DNA of 37,139 bases from Myxococcales bacterium (GCA_028287115.1 JAQBQF010000143.1:1-37139); one strand, 5' to 3'. Shown: positions 1 through 7,991, numbered from the stretch's first letter. Made by a program: numbers and translations. The notes: generated by a model from the sequence alone, not told the origin.

Positions 1-1
1 C

Positions 2-439
2 ACGATCGATCTCGCGGTCGACCCGGGTGCGGTCACGCTGCAAGTGTTGCCCGTTCCGAAAGCCGGCAAGCTCGGTGTCGCGAGCGTGTGGGTCGCGAGC
101 GGCAATGTCTCCGCACGGACCGCGACCGATCTCAGCTTGCGCATGGCGGCGGCGGGCCAAGGCTCTTCGCAGTGGGTGATCATTCGCGCCGGCGAGCCCG
201 CGCGCGTCAACGAGCTGACGCCCGGCAACTACTCCGCATGCGTCGTGCCGTTCCCCGCGGAAGTGCAAGGCATGGGCGCGATGGGCTACGTCGAACGTCA
301 CGGTGACAAGCTGCCGGCGTTCTGCGCGCCGGTCGTCGTCGCGGCCGCGCCCGAGACGCAGACCGTGCAAGTTCCCGTCGAGCTTCCGCCGTTCATTCCG
401 GACGCGCCTCCCGGCGGCGGCAGCGGCAGCGGCAAGTAA
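2..439 (+). CDS. C-terminal part of an exported or surface hypothetical protein (5' truncated)
   Basis: The reading frame is already open at the window edge, so only the last 145 residues are visible. They look like beta-rich, Ala/Val/Gly-rich sequence with a stretch typical of carboxypeptidase-regulatory-like or Ig-like modules (around 'LTPGNYSACVVPFP'). The protein ends in a proline-rich linker and a Gly/Ser tail (PPGGGSGSGK). No catalytic motif is visible. A small beta-sandwich module at the end of a larger secreted protein is the most natural reading, but the family cannot be named from this fragment. No terminator-like hairpin follows; the next gene is 263 nt downstream. Confidence 0.6.
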   Translation, partial: TIDLAVDPGAVTLQVLPVPKAGKLGVASVWVASGNVSARTATDLSLRMAAAGQGSSQWVIIRAGEPARVNELTPGNYSACVVPFPAEVQGMGAMGYVERHGDKLPAFCAPVVVAAAPETQTVQVPVELPPFIPDAPPGGGSGSGK

Positions 440-702
440 CCGTCGCGATCGCACGAGTCATTTCGAGGCGGCCGGGCGGTCAGAAATCGTTGGCCGTCGA
501 CGATGTGGTGTTCCGAGCCCGCGGGCGGGCGTCTTGCGCGCCTGCGGCACGAGCGGATTCATGAGCCACGCCACCGGGCAAGCTACCCGACGACGATGCA
601 GGCGCGGATGTTGCTCGCGTTCACTGGTGAACCGGATGCGGCTTCGGAGGTCAGACGTGTCGCCTGCGTGATGTCGCATCGCATACCGAAGGAGAGTTTC
701 CG
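440..702. other. Intergenic region with no recognised element
   Basis: This 263-nt spacer lies between two plus-strand genes. I found no tRNA, hairpin with a T-run, strong promoter or convincing small gene. The open frames crossing it have out-of-frame Arg/Ser-rich composition. The only functional signal is the ribosome-binding site at its right end, which belongs to the next gene. Confidence 0.5.
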
Positions 703-1590
703 ATGCCGACGTTCGTGACGAAGGATCTCACACGGATTTATTACAAAGAGTGGGGGCACGGTCAGCCGATCGTGTTCAGCCATGGCTGGCCGCTGACGGC
801 AGATGCCTGGGAGGACCAGATGATGTTCCTCGCGAACCGAGGATATCGCTGCATCGCCCACGATCGCCGTGGCCACGGTCGATCGAGCCAGCCTTCCGAT
901 GGCAATGACATGGACACGTATGCCGATGATCTCGCGACGCTCGTCCAAGCGTTGGACCTCAAAGACGCGATCCACATCGGGCATTCGACCGGCGGAGGCG
1001 AGGTCACGCGCTACATCGGACGACACGGCACCAAGCGCGTCGCCAAAGCCGTGCTGATCAGCGCGATTCCGCCGCTGATGCTCAAGACCGAGGCCAATCC
1101 GCGCGGGCTACCGCTCGAGGCCTTCGATCAGATCCGCGCCGGTGTCCTCGCCGATCGCTCGCAATTTTTCAAAGACCTCAGCGCACCGTTCTATGGAGCG
1201 AACAGGCCCGGCTCCAAGGTCTCCGCCGGCCTGCGGGACTTCTTCTGGCTGCAGTGTATGCAAGGCGGGCTCAAGGGCATCTACGAATGCATCAAGGTGT
1301 TCTCCGAGACCGATCTGACGAAGGATCTCGGAGCATTCGATATTCCGACGCTGATCCTTCACGGAGATGACGATCAGATCGTCCCGATCGTCGCGTCGGC
1401 GCTGTTGTCATCCAAGCTCGTCAAAGGCGCCGTGTTGAAGATCTATCCGGGCGCGCCCCACGGCATGCCGTCCACCCACAAGGACCAGATCAACAAGGAC
1501 CTCCTCGAGTTCATCCGCACGTCACGACTGGTCACCGCAGAGACGCCCGAACAGCGCGCGGCGAGGCCCGTCGAGATCCACCGGAGCTAA
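703..1590 (+). CDS. Alpha/beta hydrolase, non-heme chloroperoxidase/esterase type
   Basis: This 295-residue protein has the alpha/beta-hydrolase layout of cofactor-free haloperoxidases and related esterases. The oxyanion segment is SHGWP (26-30), followed by the HDRRGHGRS motif. The nucleophile elbow is GHSTGGGE with Ser95, the acid is Asp224 in GDDDQIVP, and the base is His253 in PGAPHGM, so the triad looks complete. Family members are serine hydrolases on ester-type substrates; the peroxidase activity is usually a perhydrolysis side reaction. The natural substrate cannot be read from sequence. There is no signal peptide, so it is probably cytoplasmic. A clear Shine-Dalgarno (AAGGAGAG, 689-696) fixes the ATG at 703. 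It appears monocistronic. The last 25 residues run past the usual family end. Confidence 0.9.
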   Translation: MPTFVTKDLTRIYYKEWGHGQPIVFSHGWPLTADAWEDQMMFLANRGYRCIAHDRRGHGRSSQPSDGNDMDTYADDLATLVQALDLKDAIHIGHSTGGGEVTRYIGRHGTKRVAKAVLISAIPPLMLKTEANPRGLPLEAFDQIRAGVLADRSQFFKDLSAPFYGANRPGSKVSAGLRDFFWLQCMQGGLKGIYECIKVFSETDLTKDLGAFDIPTLILHGDDDQIVPIVASALLSSKLVKGAVLKIYPGAPHGMPSTHKDQINKDLLEFIRTSRLVTAETPEQRAARPVEIHRS

Positions 1591-1829
1591 GGCGAGATGT
1601 CGAGAGCGCGCGGCTGGCCTGTGGATTTGGGGCCCACGTCGCAGCTGCGTTCAGGGTGCGCCGTTCTGTGCGTCGCTTTTGTCACGACGAGCGAAGCCGT
1701 CATCCGCGGTGTTCGCAGAGCCCGCCTTAGACTTGCGACTTCCGGCGCAAATAAGTCCCCTGACATCGAGGCACATCCGATGCACCTGTGCAGCTCTAGC
1801 TCGTCAATTCTCCGAGCGAAGGAGCCATC
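1591..1829. other. Intergenic region upstream of the duplicated-domain lipoprotein
   Basis: This 239-nt spacer holds the AAGGAG ribosome-binding site at 1819-1824 and presumably a promoter, but I see no confident -35/-10 pair. A weak interrupted inverted repeat (GACTT...AAGTC) lies near 1733-1760. A 90-residue frame starting at 1597 overlaps the next gene and has no signs of being coding. Confidence 0.4.
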
Positions 1830-2906
1830 ATGTGGAGGTCGCTGCGTATCGTCATACCTGCGGTCTTGACCGCGTGCGCCGCGGGGCCAGACACCGGGAC
1901 CATATCGTCGTCAGTCGACGATCTACCCGTTTCGGACGGCTACGCGTACGCCACCGGGGGCTGGATCAATCGACCGATCCCGCAGCACCAGAACGATACA
2001 GTCACCATTCAACTCGAGGCGACGCCTTATAGCAACGGCGAGCTCGTCGATGCGGTCGTTGGTTTCTCGAGTCAGCGCGCGGCTGCGTTCAGCGACCTAG
2101 GCCCCATCCTTCGCTTCAACGACACTGGCATCGTCGACGCCCGCAGCGCCGGTGCCTACCGAGCGAGCTCGACGTTCTCCTACGTCCCGAACACCACGTA
2201 TTCCGTTCGGTTCGTGATCGACCTCTACGCGAAGCGCTACAGCGCCGACGTCAAGATCGCCGACACGCGTGTCGCCGACGTGTGGCACCCGATCGCGGTC
2301 AACTACGCGTTTCGGACCGAGCAAAGCGCACTATCGCGGATCGACAACGTCGCGAGCTACATCGACTCCCCGACCGGGGCGATCAGCACGGGCTACTTCT
2401 CCGTAACGCCGGATGTTTGCATCAGTGGCTCGCCCGGGTGGGTCGCGTTCCCGTTCCCGACACAGATGGGTCAGTTCACAGTGCAGGCGGACGTGACGCC
2501 AAACGCGGGGAACTGGCAGCAGACGCTCGATGCTGTCGTTGGCCTTTCACGCTTCCATCCGAAAGCGTTTACCGACGTCGCCGCGATCTTGCGCTTCCGT
2601 CCAGACGGATACATGGATGCGCGCAACGGCAGCACGTATGCGACAGATACGACGCAGCCATACGAGAACCAGTACTACCCGAACGGCGCACTGCGCGTCT
2701 ACTTCTTCGTCGATCAGACCGCGAACACATACTCCGTGTACGTCCGCGATCTGAACAATGCGCACGGCGGATGGCCGCAGAGTTACATCGGGCACGAGTA
2801 TGCATTCCGCAGTGAACAGAGCGGTGTGATCTCGCTCGGGTGGATCGGCGGTTTCGTCGACGGTCCCGGGACGATCCGGATCTGCAACGTAGTCGCGTCG
2901 CAGTGA
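1830..2906 (+). CDS. Lipoprotein with two tandem copies of one beta-rich domain
   Basis: This 358-residue protein starts with a short lipoprotein signal (MWRSLRIVIPAVLTAC, lipobox LTAC, acylated Cys about residue 16), so it should be membrane-anchored and exposed. The mature part is an internal duplication. The block with DAVVGFSS...ILRFNDTGIVDARS in the first half matches DAVVGLSR...ILRFRPDGYMDARN in the second. Each block is followed by a TYSV-type strand and an 'YAFR(T/S)EQS' segment. Alternating aromatic and polar residues and the absence of Cys pairs suggest a lectin-like or concanavalin-like beta sandwich, which is inference. I do not recognise the family and propose no substrate. The start is well set by AAGGAG 6 nt upstream. 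It converges on the ATPase gene with 117 nt between. Confidence 0.85.
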   Translation: MWRSLRIVIPAVLTACAAGPDTGTISSSVDDLPVSDGYAYATGGWINRPIPQHQNDTVTIQLEATPYSNGELVDAVVGFSSQRAAAFSDLGPILRFNDTGIVDARSAGAYRASSTFSYVPNTTYSVRFVIDLYAKRYSADVKIADTRVADVWHPIAVNYAFRTEQSALSRIDNVASYIDSPTGAISTGYFSVTPDVCISGSPGWVAFPFPTQMGQFTVQADVTPNAGNWQQTLDAVVGLSRFHPKAFTDVAAILRFRPDGYMDARNGSTYATDTTQPYENQYYPNGALRVYFFVDQTANTYSVYVRDLNNAHGGWPQSYIGHEYAFRSEQSGVISLGWIGGFVDGPGTIRICNVVASQ

Positions 2907-3023
2907 GCGCCTAGGCACGACCGAGCTTCTCGCGAGCGCGATGTACTAGGTCGGTTGAGTTAGTCGACCGTGGAATCAGTCGCCGCGACAGCGCGTCGGA
3001 CGCGGCACGAGGCACCCGATCGT

Positions 3024-3782
3024 CTAGAGGTCGCTATCGTCGTCGGATTTCTTCACGCCGATCAGGTGTTTGAGGTAGCGCTCGGGCGCGTTGAGGAAAT
3101 CTCGCGTCACTTGATAGTGCTCGGTGGCTTTGTACTCCACGCGGCGAATGCCGGCGGCGGTGAGCTCGTAGATCCACGCATCCGGGTAGGCCATCAAGAT
3201 TGGAGAGTGCGTCGCGATGATGAACTGCGAACCGGCGGAGACGCGGTCGTGGATGATGTCGAGCATCGAGAGTTGGCGCTGTGGCGACAGCGCCGCTTCC
3301 GGCTCGTCGAGGATAAAGAACCCGTTTGCGCCGAAGCGATGGTTTGCGAGTGCGAGGAAGGACTCGCCGTGGGATTGCTCGTGAGGTGATACGCCGCCGT
3401 ACGCATCCATGACCCCGAGCCGTTCGACCTCGGTCGCGACGTTGAAGTAACTCTCGGCGCGCAGGAAGAATCCCGTGCTCTGGCGGCGCGACTCGCGGAC
3501 GAGGCGAAGAAAGCCGTGGAGCTCCGATTCCGAGCGGCGCGTTCCGAAGTTGAAGTTCTGGGTTCCGCCTTCGGCATTGAAGCCGGCGCGAACCGCGATC
3601 GCCTCGACGACCGTCGATTTGCCGGAGCCGTTCTCTCCGATCAGGAACGTGACCTCGGGATGCAGATCGAGCTCGGCGAGTTGCGCGATCGCTGGAATCG
3701 AGAACGGATAGTTGTCGAAGCTCGGTACACGCTCGCGTTCGAGCCGGATCGCGCGCACGAAGCCTGCAGCGGCCCGCCGCAT
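3024..3782 (-). CDS. AAA/SMC-like ATPase (RecF/ABC head fold)
   Basis: This 252-residue protein is built like a minimal ABC-type ATPase head. It has Walker A GENGSGKST (49-57), a degenerate signature SHGES (137-141), Walker B FFILDEPEAALS (155-166) with catalytic Glu160, and an H-loop ATHSP (His192). There is no coiled-coil arm, hinge or membrane segment, unlike SMC, RecF or transporters. Family members of this stand-alone type often act in DNA or RNA surveillance or as partners of a nuclease, but no nuclease lies next to it. The start codon is 3 nt after the stop of the DUF192 lipoprotein gene, so the two are almost certainly co-transcribed. The function beyond ATP binding and hydrolysis is unknown. 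Confidence 0.88.
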   Translation of the reverse strand: MRRAAAGFVRAIRLERERVPSFDNYPFSIPAIAQLAELDLHPEVTFLIGENGSGKSTVVEAIAVRAGFNAEGGTQNFNFGTRRSESELHGFLRLVRESRRQSTGFFLRAESYFNVATEVERLGVMDAYGGVSPHEQSHGESFLALANHRFGANGFFILDEPEAALSPQRQLSMLDIIHDRVSAGSQFIIATHSPILMAYPDAWIYELTAAGIRRVEYKATEHYQVTRDFLNAPERYLKHLIGVKKSDDDSDL

Positions 3783-3785
3783 CAG

Positions 3786-4268
3786 CTACTTCACGTTCTC
3801 GAACCGGACCTTCGCGCCGGCGGCGACGTGATGCTGCGCGGCCCAGCCGGCGTTGACCTCGAGGACATAGACGCTCGGGATGCCGACGGAACGGATCGTG
3901 TCGGTCTTCGGCGTCGCGTTCTCGACCACGCCGGCGATGGTCATGTCGCGCTTGATGAACAGCATGTCGAGCGGGATGAGTGTATTGCGCATCCAGAACG
4001 TCCAGTCCTTCTCCACGGGGAGCAGGAACAGCATGCCGTCGTCGGGCGGCATGTGCTGGCGATACATGAGGCCGCGCTCGATCTTCGCCTCGGTCGAGAC
4101 GACCTCGACGGTGACCGGGACATCACCAGACGGTGACGACACGTAGACCCGCCGTGCCGGTTGCGTGGGCTTCACGGGTTCGACCACGACCGGCATCGTG
4201 GGACCATCATCGTGCTTCGTGCTGGTCGAGCACGAGCCAGCCACCGCGAGGAGCACGAGAATGCGCAC
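3786..4268 (-). CDS. DUF192 family lipoprotein
   Basis: This 160-residue protein has a short hydrophobic leader with a lipobox-like AGSC (MRILVLLAVAGSC). A charged/proline linker and the DUF192 domain follow at about residues 48-158. Diagnostic blocks are GLMYRQHMP, GMLF, 'WTFWMRNTLIPLDMLFI' and the closing VLEVNAGWAAQHHVAAGAKV. DUF192 is a small conserved bacterial and archaeal fold of unknown biochemical role, often exported. The leader places this one at the membrane, probably facing the periplasm. It is the upstream partner of the ATPase gene (3-nt gap), an odd pairing of an exported protein with a cytoplasmic ATPase. The lipobox is not perfect (Ser at -1), so a plain signal peptide is an alternative. 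Confidence 0.88.
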   Translation of the reverse strand: MRILVLLAVAGSCSTSTKHDDGPTMPVVVEPVKPTQPARRVYVSSPSGDVPVTVEVVSTEAKIERGLMYRQHMPPDDGMLFLLPVEKDWTFWMRNTLIPLDMLFIKRDMTIAGVVENATPKTDTIRSVGIPSVYVLEVNAGWAAQHHVAAGAKVRFENVK

Positions 4269-4306
4269 TCACGCAAGCTACGCCTTGCGCACGGTGGGCG
4301 CAATTG

Positions 4307-4762
4307 TCACGCGAGTGCGTGGAACAGTCGGACGAAGCCGTAGATCACGAGGCCGATCAGCACGAGCCAGAACAGGGCCGCCGCCACGACGATCGCCCAG
4401 TCGCGTGCGGTCGCACGGCCACCTGTCGAGCTGCGATCGAGCAGCAGCGCCACGTTGCGCTTGTTGGCCTTGAACGCGAAGTCTGCCGCATCGCCGAGGA
4501 TCGGGATCACGCCGATCACCATGTCGAGCGCGAGGTTCATCAGCATCCGAGCGATCACGACGGGCGAGACGCGGCGTCGCGTTGCGACGACGACGACATA
4601 AAGCCCGAGCACCGAGCCGAGGGCATCACCGATGCCGGGCGCGAACAGGCCGATCAGCGGATCGACGAGGCCGTGATCGAGCACGCGCGCGAGCGTCTGG
4701 ACGCGGGCGAGCTCGCGATCCCCGTGAGATTCGACGGCTGTACGTCCGTAGGTGGTGGCCAT
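4307..4762 (-). CDS. DUF4112 family membrane protein
   Basis: This protein of 151 residues carries the DUF4112 pattern: a conserved 'LDHGLVDPLIGLFAPGIGD' helix pair, a long hydrophobic stretch (GLYVVVVA), then MLMNLALDMVIGVIPILGD and FAFKANKRN. A C-terminal membrane segment (about 125-147) follows. It is a small inner-membrane protein of unknown function. An upstream in-frame start at 4807 would overlap hemD and gives an unlikely N-terminus, so I chose MATTYGRTAV at 4762. It is divergent from hemD with 38 nt between starts, so both promoters must sit in or overlap the coding sequences. The gap to the downstream DUF192 gene is 38 nt, allowing a three-gene minus-strand operon. Confidence 0.85.
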   Translation of the reverse strand: MATTYGRTAVESHGDRELARVQTLARVLDHGLVDPLIGLFAPGIGDALGSVLGLYVVVVATRRRVSPVVIARMLMNLALDMVIGVIPILGDAADFAFKANKRNVALLLDRSSTGGRATARDWAIVVAAALFWLVLIGLVIYGFVRLFHALA

Positions 4763-4800
4763 GATTGGAGTTGCAGCACGCACCGTGCCAGGCTGCAAGC

Positions 4801-5541
4801 ATGGCATTCGCGGTGCTAACGCGAGATCCGGCCGACGCGCAGGCCTATGTCAGCGTGCTCGCGCCCTTGGGTCTCGAGGTCGTCGCGATGCCGGTGACCA
4901 AGACGGTGCCCCCGGCGGATCCCGATGCGTTGACGCGCGCGCTCGCGAGCGGCGACTTCGCGGCGATCGTGGTGGCCAGTCCTCGCGCCGCACACGAGCT
5001 CGCACGTGCCGCGAAGTCGATCGAGCTGCCCGGTGTGTGGGCCGTCGGACCGGCGACCAAGCGCGCGCTCGACATCGCAAAGATCACGGCGCAGCATCCG
5101 GCCGATGCCCGCGATGGTGCCGAGCTCGCGCGCCGGATGGTCGCGGCGGTCGACGTGCGCGGCAAGCGCGTGCTCGTCCCTCGGGCCGAAGAAGGTCGCG
5201 TCGAGGCGCTCGAGATCCTGCGACTCGCGGGTGCGATCGTCGTCGACGTGATCGCGTATCGCACGGTTCCGGACGATGCCGGCGCGGCGCGTGGCGCCCA
5301 GCTGCTGCGCGCGGGAGAAGCCGCGATCTGCGCGGTGTTCGCGCCTTCGCAAGTCGCCGCGCTCGCGACGATCATCGGGGGTCTCGACAGGATCGAGTCG
5401 CGGTTCTGCGCGATTGGCGAGACCACCGCGACTGCGGTGCGCGCGGCGGGTGTTCGCGCCGTGGCGGTCGCCGCGGTGCCGACACCGGAGGGCATGGCGC
5501 AGGCGGTCCGGTCGGTGTATCCACCCGGAGAGCCCACATGA
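4801..5541 (+). CDS. hemD: Uroporphyrinogen-III synthase
   Basis: This 246-residue protein fits the two-domain HemD fold, which closes and inverts ring D of hydroxymethylbilane to give uroporphyrinogen III in the cytoplasm. HemD is poorly conserved, but several marks fit: the opening FAVLTRDPADAQAYVSVLAPLG, the first-domain 'AAIVVASPRAAHELA', the linker region with 'GKRVLVPRAEEGR', and the second-domain 'FAPSQVAAL' plus 'FCAIGETTATAVRAAGV'. A start at 4765 in the same frame would add 12 residues; I prefer ATG 4801 because the family begins a few residues before the first beta strand. No good Shine-Dalgarno is seen. Its stop overlaps the hemB start (ATGA). hemC is not in the window. Confidence 0.88.
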   Translation: MAFAVLTRDPADAQAYVSVLAPLGLEVVAMPVTKTVPPADPDALTRALASGDFAAIVVASPRAAHELARAAKSIELPGVWAVGPATKRALDIAKITAQHPADARDGAELARRMVAAVDVRGKRVLVPRAEEGRVEALEILRLAGAIVVDVIAYRTVPDDAGAARGAQLLRAGEAAICAVFAPSQVAALATIIGGLDRIESRFCAIGETTATAVRAAGVRAVAVAAVPTPEGMAQAVRSVYPPGEPT

Positions 5542-6518
5542 ACTATCCCGATTACCGGCCCCGCCGGATGAGGCGTACCGAGAATCTCCGGCGGATGATT
5601 CGCGAGACGCGCCTTGCCCCGGATGACTTCGTGTATCCCCTGTTCGTGGTGCCGGGCACGGGAGTTCAGAAGCCGATCAGCTCGCTCCCGGGCCTGTTCA
5701 ACTTCTCGGTCGACAAGGCCGTCGAAGAAGCGTCGCGCGCGGCGGATCTCGGGATTCCCGCGGTGATCTTGTTCGGGATCCCCGAGCACAAGGACGCGGT
5801 CGGCTCCGAGGCGTGGAAAGACTCGGGCGTCGTTCAGAAAGCGATCCGCGCGATCAAGAAGGCGCGCCCGCAGCTGATCGTGATGGCCGATGCGTGCTTC
5901 TGCGAATACACGGACCACGGTCATTGCGGCGTGCTGCATGAAGGCGCGCTCGATAACGACGCGTCGCTCGAGAATCTCGCACGAGCGGTCGTGAGCTACG
6001 CGAAGGCCGGCGTCGATGTCGTCGCACCGTCGGGCATGCTCGACGGCTTCGTGACGGCGTGTCGCGAGAGCCTCGACGAGCAGGACTTCGATCAGGTCGC
6101 GATCATGGCGTACTCGGCGAAGTACGCTTCGGGCTACTACGGACCGTTCCGAGAGGCGGTCGACTCGGCACCGCAAGAAGGCGATCGCCGCGGTCATCAG
6201 ATGGATCCCGGCAACGTCGCCGAGGCGCTGCGCGAGTGCTCGATGGATGTCGCCGAAGGCGCGGACATCATCATGGTGAAGCCGGCACTCGCGTATCTCG
6301 ACGTGATTCGCGCGGTGAGCGACGAGATCAACATGCCGGTCGCCGCGTACAACGTCAGCGGCGAGTACGCGATGATCGAGGCCGCCGCGGAGAGGGGCTG
6401 GATCGACCGGGACCGCGTCGTGATGGAGACCTTGCTCGGAATTCGCCGCGCCGGCGCGGACATCATCATCAGCTATCACGCGCCGCTCGCGTGCAAGCTC
6501 CTGCAGAAGCAGCGCTAG
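5538..6518 (+). CDS. hemB: Porphobilinogen synthase (delta-aminolevulinate dehydratase), zinc type
   Basis: HemB condenses two 5-aminolevulinate molecules into porphobilinogen, the first common tetrapyrrole step. The 326-residue length is normal. Schiff-base lysines are Lys195 (MAYSAKYASG) and Lys248 (IIMVKPA). The active-site cysteine cluster DACFCEYTDHGHCG supplies Cys120, Cys122 and Cys130, so this is a zinc-dependent enzyme rather than the Asp-rich Mg type. The frame is also open for 262 codons upstream (from 4752), but that stretch is the out-of-frame shadow of hemD; the true start is the ATG overlapping the hemD stop. Coupled translation with hemD makes a two-gene haem operon, with the small gene at 6522 as a third member. 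Confidence 0.98.
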   Translation: MNYPDYRPRRMRRTENLRRMIRETRLAPDDFVYPLFVVPGTGVQKPISSLPGLFNFSVDKAVEEASRAADLGIPAVILFGIPEHKDAVGSEAWKDSGVVQKAIRAIKKARPQLIVMADACFCEYTDHGHCGVLHEGALDNDASLENLARAVVSYAKAGVDVVAPSGMLDGFVTACRESLDEQDFDQVAIMAYSAKYASGYYGPFREAVDSAPQEGDRRGHQMDPGNVAEALRECSMDVAEGADIIMVKPALAYLDVIRAVSDEINMPVAAYNVSGEYAMIEAAAERGWIDRDRVVMETLLGIRRAGADIIISYHAPLACKLLQKQR

Positions 6519-6521
6519 CCG

Positions 6522-6797
6522 ATGTCTCTCGTCTACAAGTTCGTCGAGATCTCGATCGTCACGGACGAATCGATCGAAGAGGCGGTGAACGCGTGGGTGA
6601 GTCGCGGTTGGCAGTGGGACAGCATCAAGTTCGTCACGACCGAGGCCTCCAGGCGGCCGCAGATGGCCTTCATCTCGTTCGTGCGCGAAGTGAGGCACGA
6701 GCAAGGCCAGAGCCCAGGCCAAGGCCAAGGCGAACCGCCACCCCCCGGATCCGGCCCGCGGCTCGTCAAGTCCGAGCCTGGCGACGAGCGCGAGTAG
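6522..6797 (+). CDS. Small conserved-looking protein (DUF4177-like), hemB-linked
   Basis: This 91-residue protein starts 3 nt after hemB and is surely part of the same transcript. Residues 1-55 form a compact domain (YKFVEISIVTDESIEEAVNAW..RGWQWDSIKFV) ending in 'RPQMAFISFVRE'. The pattern of a strand, a helix containing 'VNAWVSRGW' and a second strand resembles DUF4177-type small proteins. Residues 56-91 are a Gln/Gly/Pro-rich disordered tail whose DNA holds short repeats (AAGGCC/CAAGGC). There is no signal peptide and no catalytic residues are evident. Its function is unknown; a role near haem synthesis is only suggested by position. It converges on the propeller lipoprotein gene with 5 nt between stops. 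Confidence 0.75.
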   Translation: MSLVYKFVEISIVTDESIEEAVNAWVSRGWQWDSIKFVTTEASRRPQMAFISFVREVRHEQGQSPGQGQGEPPPPGSGPRLVKSEPGDERE

Positions 6798-6802
6798 CAC
6801 TT

Positions 6803-7738
6803 CTATCGCGCGATCTTCCGGATCTCGCCGAGGTACGTCTCCGTCCAGTAGATGAATGCGTCGTCGACGGCGAGGGCCCCCGGGCCGCGTCCGTCCTGAT
6901 GGGCCTGCGCCAGCAACACGGGCTCACCACCGGACTCGGGCAGCATCCGGATCGCCGAGTCTTCATTGGCGGTCGCGATGTATAGATGACCGTCGGCGAC
7001 CTTGATGTCCGTCGGCAGGATCAGCGTGGAGGTCAAGGTGACCGGTGAATCCGTCAGCGAGACACGGACGATCGAGCCGTCCGCGAATCCGGATCCCGCG
7101 CACATTGCGAACAGCAGGTTACCGTCGGACGCGAGCGCGTCGGGAGGGCGTTGCGCGAACGCGAGCTCTCTCGCGACGCCTGTCGTCGTGATGTGCTTCG
7201 CGCCGTGGAGTGTCGACACCCAGACGCCGTCGCTGTCGGTGGCGATCGCTCCCGCGGTCGAGTCTGTCATGCCGAGTGCGATCGCGCCGCCGCCTGCTTT
7301 CGGTACCCGCCAGATCGACCCTTGTTCGTCCGAGAAGTAGACCGCCTGTGCATCGATCGTCATGTTACGCAACGTCGATCCGTTGAAGCCATTGTTGCTC
7401 CGGCCGAGCTCGACAGGAGTGGTCGCCCCGTGAGCCAGCGCGAGCACGCGCGCAGCGCTCCCATCGAACCCGATCCAGTACACGCCGGCGTCATCAGCGA
7501 TCACGGCTTCGATCACCGGATCGGTCGCCAGCACCTGCGCGGTGCCACCGGTCTTCGCGACCCGCAGCAGCTTGTAACCCGTCGAGATCTGCTCGACCAC
7601 GTACAGGTTCGACGAGTCTTGCGCGAGCCACACGGGGTCCGTCAAGCCTGACGTCACGGTGCCGACGCCGGTAGGGTCGCTGCGAAGACCGGATCCGCAG
7701 CCGATGAGGATGAGCAGGGCCAGCTGGGCAGCCTTCAT
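6803..7738 (-). CDS. Beta-propeller lipoprotein
   Basis: This protein of 311 residues begins MKAAQLALLILIGCGSG, a clean lipoprotein signal with lipobox LIGC. The mature part consists of repeated blades with the pattern '(L/V)xxDxxxVYW' or 'ADDAGVYWIGFDGSAARV', for example 'VIADDAGVYWIG', 'TIDAQAVYFSDEQGSIWRV', 'ATDSDGVWVSTL', 'VADGHLYIATANED' and 'AVDDAFIYWTET'. This is typical of six- or seven-bladed sugar-lactonase/NHL-like propellers in myxobacterial surface lipoproteins. These proteins usually bind partners; no catalytic metal set is visible. The frame is open further upstream to 7927, but residues before MKAAQ are Arg/Ser-rich shadow. An intrinsic terminator at 7775-7803 lies before this gene, so it probably has its own promoter. 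Confidence 0.85.
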   Translation of the reverse strand: MKAAQLALLILIGCGSGLRSDPTGVGTVTSGLTDPVWLAQDSSNLYVVEQISTGYKLLRVAKTGGTAQVLATDPVIEAVIADDAGVYWIGFDGSAARVLALAHGATTPVELGRSNNGFNGSTLRNMTIDAQAVYFSDEQGSIWRVPKAGGGAIALGMTDSTAGAIATDSDGVWVSTLHGAKHITTTGVARELAFAQRPPDALASDGNLLFAMCAGSGFADGSIVRVSLTDSPVTLTSTLILPTDIKVADGHLYIATANEDSAIRMLPESGGEPVLLAQAHQDGRGPGALAVDDAFIYWTETYLGEIRKIAR

Positions 7739-7774
7739 GGTGCTCGTATAACCCCGTCGCGACGCATCCTGCGC

Positions 7775-7803
7775 AAAAAAACTCGACCGCACGTCAATCG
7801 AGT
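7775..7803 (-). terminator. Intrinsic terminator after the mini-lipoprotein gene
   Basis: On the minus strand ACTCGA (7803-7798) pairs with TCGAGT (7786-7781) around an 11-nt loop, and the stem runs straight into seven T residues (7781-7775). The left arm includes the last codons of the upstream mini-lipoprotein. This should end, or attenuate, the kinase/TonB/mini-lipoprotein transcript before the propeller gene. The stem is short (6 bp), so termination may be partial. Confidence 0.6.
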
Positions 7804-7991
7804 GGTGCATCGGCCGGCGCATCGACCCCGGCATCGATCGCGCCGGGCGGGCAGGCGAGCGGATCGCCATCGGGTGCGTGCGGATCGCACGGGACGAGCA
7901 CTTGGGCCTTCGGATCGGGCTGACCATCTTCGCGATCGCAGTTGACGAGTCCAGCCAGCGCGACGAGCCCGGCGAGTAGCAGCGCTCTCAT
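7794..7991 (-). CDS. 65-residue Asp/Pro/Ala-rich lipoprotein coupled to the TonB receptor gene
   Basis: The frame is part of a longer open stretch (to 8573) whose upstream part is shadow of the TonB receptor gene. The real gene begins MRALLLAGLVALAGLVNC, a good lipoprotein signal (lipobox LVNC, Cys18), leaving a mature peptide of only 48 residues. The peptide has two Cys (35 and 47, in VPCDP and ACPPG) and an acidic Asp/Ala/Pro tail. Its ATG overlaps the TonB receptor stop codon (ATGA), with a GGGGGA ribosome-binding site just upstream inside the receptor gene, so translation is coupled. A small anchored partner for the receptor is the obvious guess; function unknown. It would be missed by length-based gene callers. 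Confidence 0.75.
   Translation of the reverse strand: MRALLLAGLVALAGLVNCDREDGQPDPKAQVLVPCDPHAPDGDPLACPPGAIDAGVDAPADAPLD

Noticed and set aside
1597..1869. 90-residue frame between the hydrolase and the lipoprotein genes
   Set aside because: It overlaps the real lipoprotein start, has no ribosome-binding site or family pattern, and is Arg/Ser-rich.
2907..3023. Possible terminator between converging genes
   Set aside because: Short GC-rich palindromic bits are present, but there is no T-run or stable stem long enough to claim one.
3516..4136. Plus-strand frames across the ATPase and DUF192 region
   Set aside because: They run antisense to genes with clear Walker and DUF192 motifs and show the mirrored codon pattern only.
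4752..5537. 262-codon N-terminal extension of HemB in the same frame
   Set aside because: It overlaps the better hemD frame, is Arg/Gly-rich, and HemB family proteins begin at MNYPDYRPRR. The start at the hemD stop gives normal length.
4845..6800. 651-codon minus-strand frame antisense to hemD/hemB
   Set aside because: Same kind of antisense shadow; no recognisable domain, and hemB on the other strand has every catalytic residue.
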